A model generated the notes under the pieces. That model was given only the letters and a program-made list of their open reading frames with translations. It was not told where the DNA came from and searched no databases. The position numbers and the translations under genes are program-made. A DNA stretch of 64,000 bases, taken from Streptomyces fragilis. Its GTDB lineage: Bacteria > Actinomycetota > Actinomycetes > Streptomycetales > Streptomycetaceae. The DNA lies in assembly GCF_003112515.1 (NCBI RefSeq), contig NZ_BEVZ01000002.1, forward strand, positions 1,116,001 through 1,180,000, read 5' to 3'. This document shows, in pieces, positions 60,516 to 64,000 of this stretch (the stretch's first letter is position 1; the number at the start of each line of letters is the position of its first letter).

Positions 60516-63275
60516 TCACAGCCGGGTGGCCGAAGGCTCGGGAGGCAGCGCCTCCAGTGCGTCGCGGAGCTCGGCCCGCGACGTGATCCCCAGCTTCGGG
60601 AACACACGGTAGAGATGCGACGACACGGTCCGCGGCGAAAGGAACAGACGCGACGCGATCTGCGGGTTGGACAGCCCCGTCGCCGCCAGCCTGGCGACCT
60701 GCAGCTCCTGCGGGGTGAGGGCCTCACCGGCCTTGCCCCGGCCGGTCCGCGTCATGCCGGTGGCGCGGAGCTCCGCCGCGGCCCGGGCCTCCCACGAACG
60801 GGCCCCGAGTTCCTCGAAGCGGTCGCGGGCGGCGGCCAGCTGCACCCGGGCGTCACGGTTGAGCCCTTGACGGCGCAGCCTCTCGCCGTACGCCAGACGA
60901 GCATGGCCGACCTCGAAGGGCCACTGCTCGACGCCCGGCAGCGCGAGTGCCTCTTCGAAGCACCGGACCATGTCCCCGGCAGCCGATGTCATCGCCGTGA
61001 CCGTGGCCGTGCTCAGCGCGAGCCGCGACGAGAGGTGGCCGACACCGGCGTCGCGCAGCGCGTCCGCGTGCCGCCGCGCCTCCGCGTGCCGCCCGGTGCG
61101 CACGGCGGCCTCGACGAGGTCCGGCGCGGACCACACGGCCTCGGGGTTGAACGGCGGCAGCACACCTGGGGCGCAGATCGCCGTGGCGTGCCTGAAGGCC
61201 GTCTCGAAGTCGGCGGCGCCGAGGGCAGCCCGGGCCGCCGCCTGGTGGGCGCAGTTCTCCAGCCGCCGCAGTCCCCTGGGCCCTGACCACCCCCAGACGG
61301 CCTCGCAGTGGCGGCGGCACGCGTCGAGGTCGCCGCGCTGGGCCGCGGCCATCGCGGCGATGTAGTGCCCAACCTGGGCGAACAAGTGGTATCCCGTCTC
61401 CTCGGACAGTGCGATGAGCTCGTCCGCGGCGTCGGCCGACGGCTGCCACCGGCCGGTGTAGAGGTCGTCCAGGGCGACGAACATCAGGGCCGGCATGCTC
61501 GACCCCACCGCGCCGCCGTCACGTATCACCCGGGACACGGCCTCGCGACAGCCCGGAAGCCGGTCGAGGTAGGAGGCGGTCAGGGCGGTGCGGATGACCA
61601 CGTCGGCGTTGCTCTGGTCCCTCAGTCGCGCGATCTCCTCCTCCAGGCGGCGCAGCATGCCGTCGGTGACGGAGCCGAGGTCGTGGTGGACACGCCCCAG
61701 GGACGCCGCGGCGGCGGGCGACGCCGCGGGAAGCTGTGCAAGGACCTTGAACAGAGGGTGCCAGTGCTCGGGCCGGCCCGAGTACTGGCTGGCGAGCGTG
61801 AGGGTGAAGAGCGCGGTCTCCAGCTCGCCGGACGGCGGACCGGGTGACATCGGCGCCTGCTCGATGGCCTCCATCAGCAGCGTGTGGGCGGTGTCGGCGT
61901 CCCCTTCCGTGACGAGCACGAGGAAGCCGGCCGTCGCGGCCGCCGAGAGCGACCGGGCAGCCGGATCGCCCTCGACCTCACGCATGATCTCGTGGCTGAC
62001 CTCCAGATGGCCCGCGACCCAGGCGGCGACGTAGGCGGCCTGTGACAGGCGGCGTCTACGGGCTGCTCGGTCGGGGCTCAGCTCGGCCGCGCGCCGCAGC
62101 CTCGCGATCGCGCCGTCGGCGTCACCGCGTCGCAGGCTGCTGCGGGCCGCCGACTCCACGACGGCGGCGACCACCTCGTCGGGCGCCGTCGTGGCTCTCG
62201 CGAGGTGGTCACCGCGCCGCTCGGGCTGGTCGCCCAGCGCGTCGGCCAGCCGACGGTGGGCGGTGCGCCGCTGCTCGCCGGTGGAACCGTCGACCACCGC
62301 GGACCTGACCAGCGGGTGCCTGAAGCGCACCGTGCGGCCGTTCTCCGCGACCATGACCAGGTGGTCGCGCTCTGCGGGAGCGAGTCCGTCGAGCCCGCCC
62401 GCTCCGCCGGCCGCCTCGACAATGCCGAGGTCGCCGGAGCCCTCGAGAGCCGCGAGCAGCAGTACCTCGCGCGTTCTCTGCGGTAGCCGTCCGACGCGGG
62501 CGCTGTACAGAGCGCGCACGTCCCGTCCCTGGCCGCTCACCCACCCCGCCCCCTGGCCGTGCTGGCCGTCGGACGCTGCGGTGGACCCGGCGAACTCGAG
62601 CAGAGCCAGGGGGTTTCCCTGTGCCTCGTGCGCCAAGGTCGAAAGGACCCGGCGGGGGAGGTGGGCGAAGCGCCGGGACAGCAGTCGCAGGGCGTCCGCG
62701 TCGTCCAGCGGCGCGATCTCGAGCTCCGGCAGACCGGTGGACCGGAAGGATTCGTCGGACTCCTCTCGCCGTGCTCCGAGCAGCCCGATGCGGCGACCGC
62801 CCAGTCTTCTGGCGACGAAACCCACTGCGGCCCGGCTCGCCCGGTCGACGGCATGAAGGTCATCGACCACGAGGAGCAACGGTCGCTCCTTCGCGGCCTC
62901 GTCGAACAGGGACAGTGCCCCATTGAGGACGGCGATCCGGCTCGGCACGGGGCCGGCGCCGAGACCGAGGGCGACCTCGAGGGCCTCCCGTGTGGAATGC
63001 GGCAGACGACCGAGCTCGTCCGGCAGCGAGCCGACGAGCTGATGGAGTCCCGCGAAGCTGATGTCCGTCTCGTACTCGTCGCCGCTCCCGCGGACGACCC
63101 GCATTCCCTTCGCCACCGCCAGCTCGGCGGTCGCGTCCAGAAGTGCCGTCTTGCCCACGCCCGGATCGCCGGTGAGCAGCAGGGCGGCTCCGTTCATCCC
63201 GGCCGTGTCCAGGAGCGCCGCGAGCTCGGCGAGCTCACCCTCCCGGCCGACCAGTCCGGTCGGGCCGACGCCCAT
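60516..63275 (-). CDS. LAL-type LuxR transcriptional regulator
   Basis: The 919-residue regulator has an AAA+/NB domain (Walker A GDPGVGKT at 36-43, Walker B LLLVVDDLHAVD near 140), a long helical TPR-like middle, and a C-terminal LuxR HTH (LTPQELQVARLAATGLSNPQIASRLFLSPRTVSSHLYRVFPKLG). Members respond to ATP and an unknown ligand and often control secondary metabolism. ATG 63275 has AAGGA six bases upstream. The neighbouring hydrolase on the same strand, 160 bases downstream, may be a target. Confidence 0.92.
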   Translation of the reverse strand: MGVGPTGLVGREGELAELAALLDTAGMNGAALLLTGDPGVGKTALLDATAELAVAKGMRVVRGSGDEYETDISFAGLHQLVGSLPDELGRLPHSTREALEVALGLGAGPVPSRIAVLNGALSLFDEAAKERPLLLVVDDLHAVDRASRAAVGFVARRLGGRRIGLLGARREESDESFRSTGLPELEIAPLDDADALRLLSRRFAHLPRRVLSTLAHEAQGNPLALLEFAGSTAASDGQHGQGAGWVSGQGRDVRALYSARVGRLPQRTREVLLLAALEGSGDLGIVEAAGGAGGLDGLAPAERDHLVMVAENGRTVRFRHPLVRSAVVDGSTGEQRRTAHRRLADALGDQPERRGDHLARATTAPDEVVAAVVESAARSSLRRGDADGAIARLRRAAELSPDRAARRRRLSQAAYVAAWVAGHLEVSHEIMREVEGDPAARSLSAAATAGFLVLVTEGDADTAHTLLMEAIEQAPMSPGPPSGELETALFTLTLASQYSGRPEHWHPLFKVLAQLPAASPAAAASLGRVHHDLGSVTDGMLRRLEEEIARLRDQSNADVVIRTALTASYLDRLPGCREAVSRVIRDGGAVGSSMPALMFVALDDLYTGRWQPSADAADELIALSEETGYHLFAQVGHYIAAMAAAQRGDLDACRRHCEAVWGWSGPRGLRRLENCAHQAAARAALGAADFETAFRHATAICAPGVLPPFNPEAVWSAPDLVEAAVRTGRHAEARRHADALRDAGVGHLSSRLALSTATVTAMTSAAGDMVRCFEEALALPGVEQWPFEVGHARLAYGERLRRQGLNRDARVQLAAARDRFEELGARSWEARAAAELRATGMTRTGRGKAGEALTPQELQVARLAATGLSNPQIASRLFLSPRTVSSHLYRVFPKLGITSRAELRDALEALPPEPSATRL

Positions 63276-63299
63276 GTCTGTCCTTGACCTCGCCCACAT

Positions 63300-63671
63300 C
63301 CGCCGTGTCCCCCGCTATGCCTCGCGAGGCAGTCGAACCTTCAGCCACGCACTTGACCAGCAATTGTTGCACCCACCGGCGAACGGAGCCTGGAGCCATC
63401 TGCTTCGCCGGCACCCGCAGCTCCCGGAGGAAGAGCATGCAGAACACCAGCCGGGCGCTGTGGCCGCACCGCAACAACAGCACGAAGGTCACGTGGATCA
63501 CCGTGCCGGTCGTCCCCCGCCCGGCGAAGAGAGCTGGCCGTAGGCGTACCGGAGAAAGTCGCCCTGGGCCTCGCCGTGCAGGCTGGCGCCCGGTTCACAG
63601 AACTGGCACCGCGACGCCTTCCTCTTCCTCGCCCATCCCGCGCTCCGGGCTCGCCTCGAGCGCCGTCAGCG
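63300..63671. other. Gap without a supported gene
   Basis: This stretch of about 370 bases separates the LuxR gene from the LtrA-like gene. A short minus-strand frame encodes CQFCEPGASLHGEAQGDFLR, which looks protein-like, but there is no start, and stops interrupt it. I would treat it as a remnant. Confidence 0.35.
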
Positions 63672-64000
63672 TCACCCCGGTTGCCACCGCCACCGCCAGC
63701 GCCACCCCGCCGCGAGCACCGCCCAGTGACCCAGGAACATACAGACGACCACCAGCAGCGCCGTGGCCGGCAGGACCGACTGCTGGGCGATCCCCACCTT
63801 GTGGAAGCGCGAGTGCAGCGCCCACACCATGAGGAGGAACAGCGCTGCCGGCAGCGTCACCGCTGCCGACGCCGACAGCGCCGAAAGGTGCGTCCCGCCC
63901 ACCGCCTGCTCCACCGCGGCCTCCAGGCCGGCCCCGATCGCGGCACCCGAGGCGAAGATCAGGTAATGGCCGTAGCCCCAGAGGAAGGACCGCCGGTTGG
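63672..64000 (-). CDS. Low-temperature-requirement A (LtrA)-like membrane protein, C-terminal part
   Basis: The frame runs to the window edge; about 108 residues are seen. RRSFLWGYGHYLIFASGAAIGAGLEAAVEQ is the conserved late segment of LtrA-family proteins. Two further hydrophobic segments follow (VTLPAALFLLMVWALHS, ATALLVVVCMFLGHWAVLAAG), then an odd WRWRWRWQPG end. The N terminus and start lie beyond base 64000. Confidence 0.8.
   Translation of the reverse strand, partial: NRRSFLWGYGHYLIFASGAAIGAGLEAAVEQAVGGTHLSALSASAAVTLPAALFLLMVWALHSRFHKVGIAQQSVLPATALLVVVCMFLGHWAVLAAGWRWRWRWQPG

Noticed and set aside
63235..63598. Possible small protein next to the LuxR gene
   Set aside because: No start or motif; one fragment looks protein-like but is interrupted.

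Overview
This 64 kb window comes from a high-GC actinobacterium, almost certainly Streptomyces or a close relative. Third codon positions are dominated by G/C, GTG starts are common, and several families are typical of the genus: XRE/DUF5753 regulators, GH75 chitosanase, LAL-type LuxR regulators, DUF3558-like lipoproteins and actinobacterial RHS toxins. The window divides into a tidy chromosomal part (1 to about 26.1 kb), a heavily rearranged genomic island beside a tRNA-Leu gene (about 26.2 to 59.5 kb), and ordinary genes again (59.5 to 64 kb).

Left part. After the tail of a Gly/Pro-rich membrane protein come a lysine-free aminotransferase-fold protein translationally coupled to a metallo-beta-lactamase-fold hydrolase, a DedA/MBL pair, a holin-like/phosphodiesterase membrane protein and an OsmC peroxidase. 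Next are an XRE/DUF5753 regulator, a pterin dehydratase, a GH75 chitosanase, an aldo/keto reductase, an acyl-CoA ligase, a LysR regulator divergent from a bile-acid-type symporter, and a lipoprotein. A formate theme follows: fdhD is divergent from an OFA-family (oxalate/formate) MFS transporter with a 43-residue companion protein. A complete Opp-type ABC importer (binding protein, two permeases, two ATPases) is divergent from a LacI-type regulator, with a perfect 14-bp palindrome very like a CebR operator between them. A tyrosine-phosphatase-like protein and tRNA-Leu(GAG) end this part.

Island. Sequence starting in the 3' end of the tRNA recurs at 38.5 and 55.2 kb. Each copy is followed by C-terminal debris of the same serine-recombinase-like gene, so the island looks like a stack of elements that used this tRNA. 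The two downstream copies are 52-bp sites with 12-bp inverted arms and identical spacing. Segment A (26.2-38.5 kb) holds integrase-core and IS5-type insertion sequences, small secreted proteins, and a compact operon: SseB-like protein, WXG100-like protein, 1573-residue RHS toxin with a HYD1-type ADP-ribosyltransferase tip, and putative immunity protein. Segment B (38.5-55.2 kb) resembles a defence island: two intact DUF262 (GmrSD-type) proteins and one broken one, one of the intact ones ending in a RAMA-like domain, plus an ADP-ribosylglycohydrolase-like protein, an EcsC protein, an unrecognised two-CxxC protein, and a second WXG-like cassette with a DUF6571-like protein and a lipoprotein. Segment C (55.2-59.5 kb) has an IS, an inverted duplicate of a segment A secreted-protein locus, and an orphan RHS tip with probable immunity gene.

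Right part. A chloroperoxidase-like alpha/beta hydrolase, a large LAL-type LuxR regulator and the C-terminal end of an LtrA-like membrane protein follow. Family assignments rest on motifs read by eye; no database search was run.
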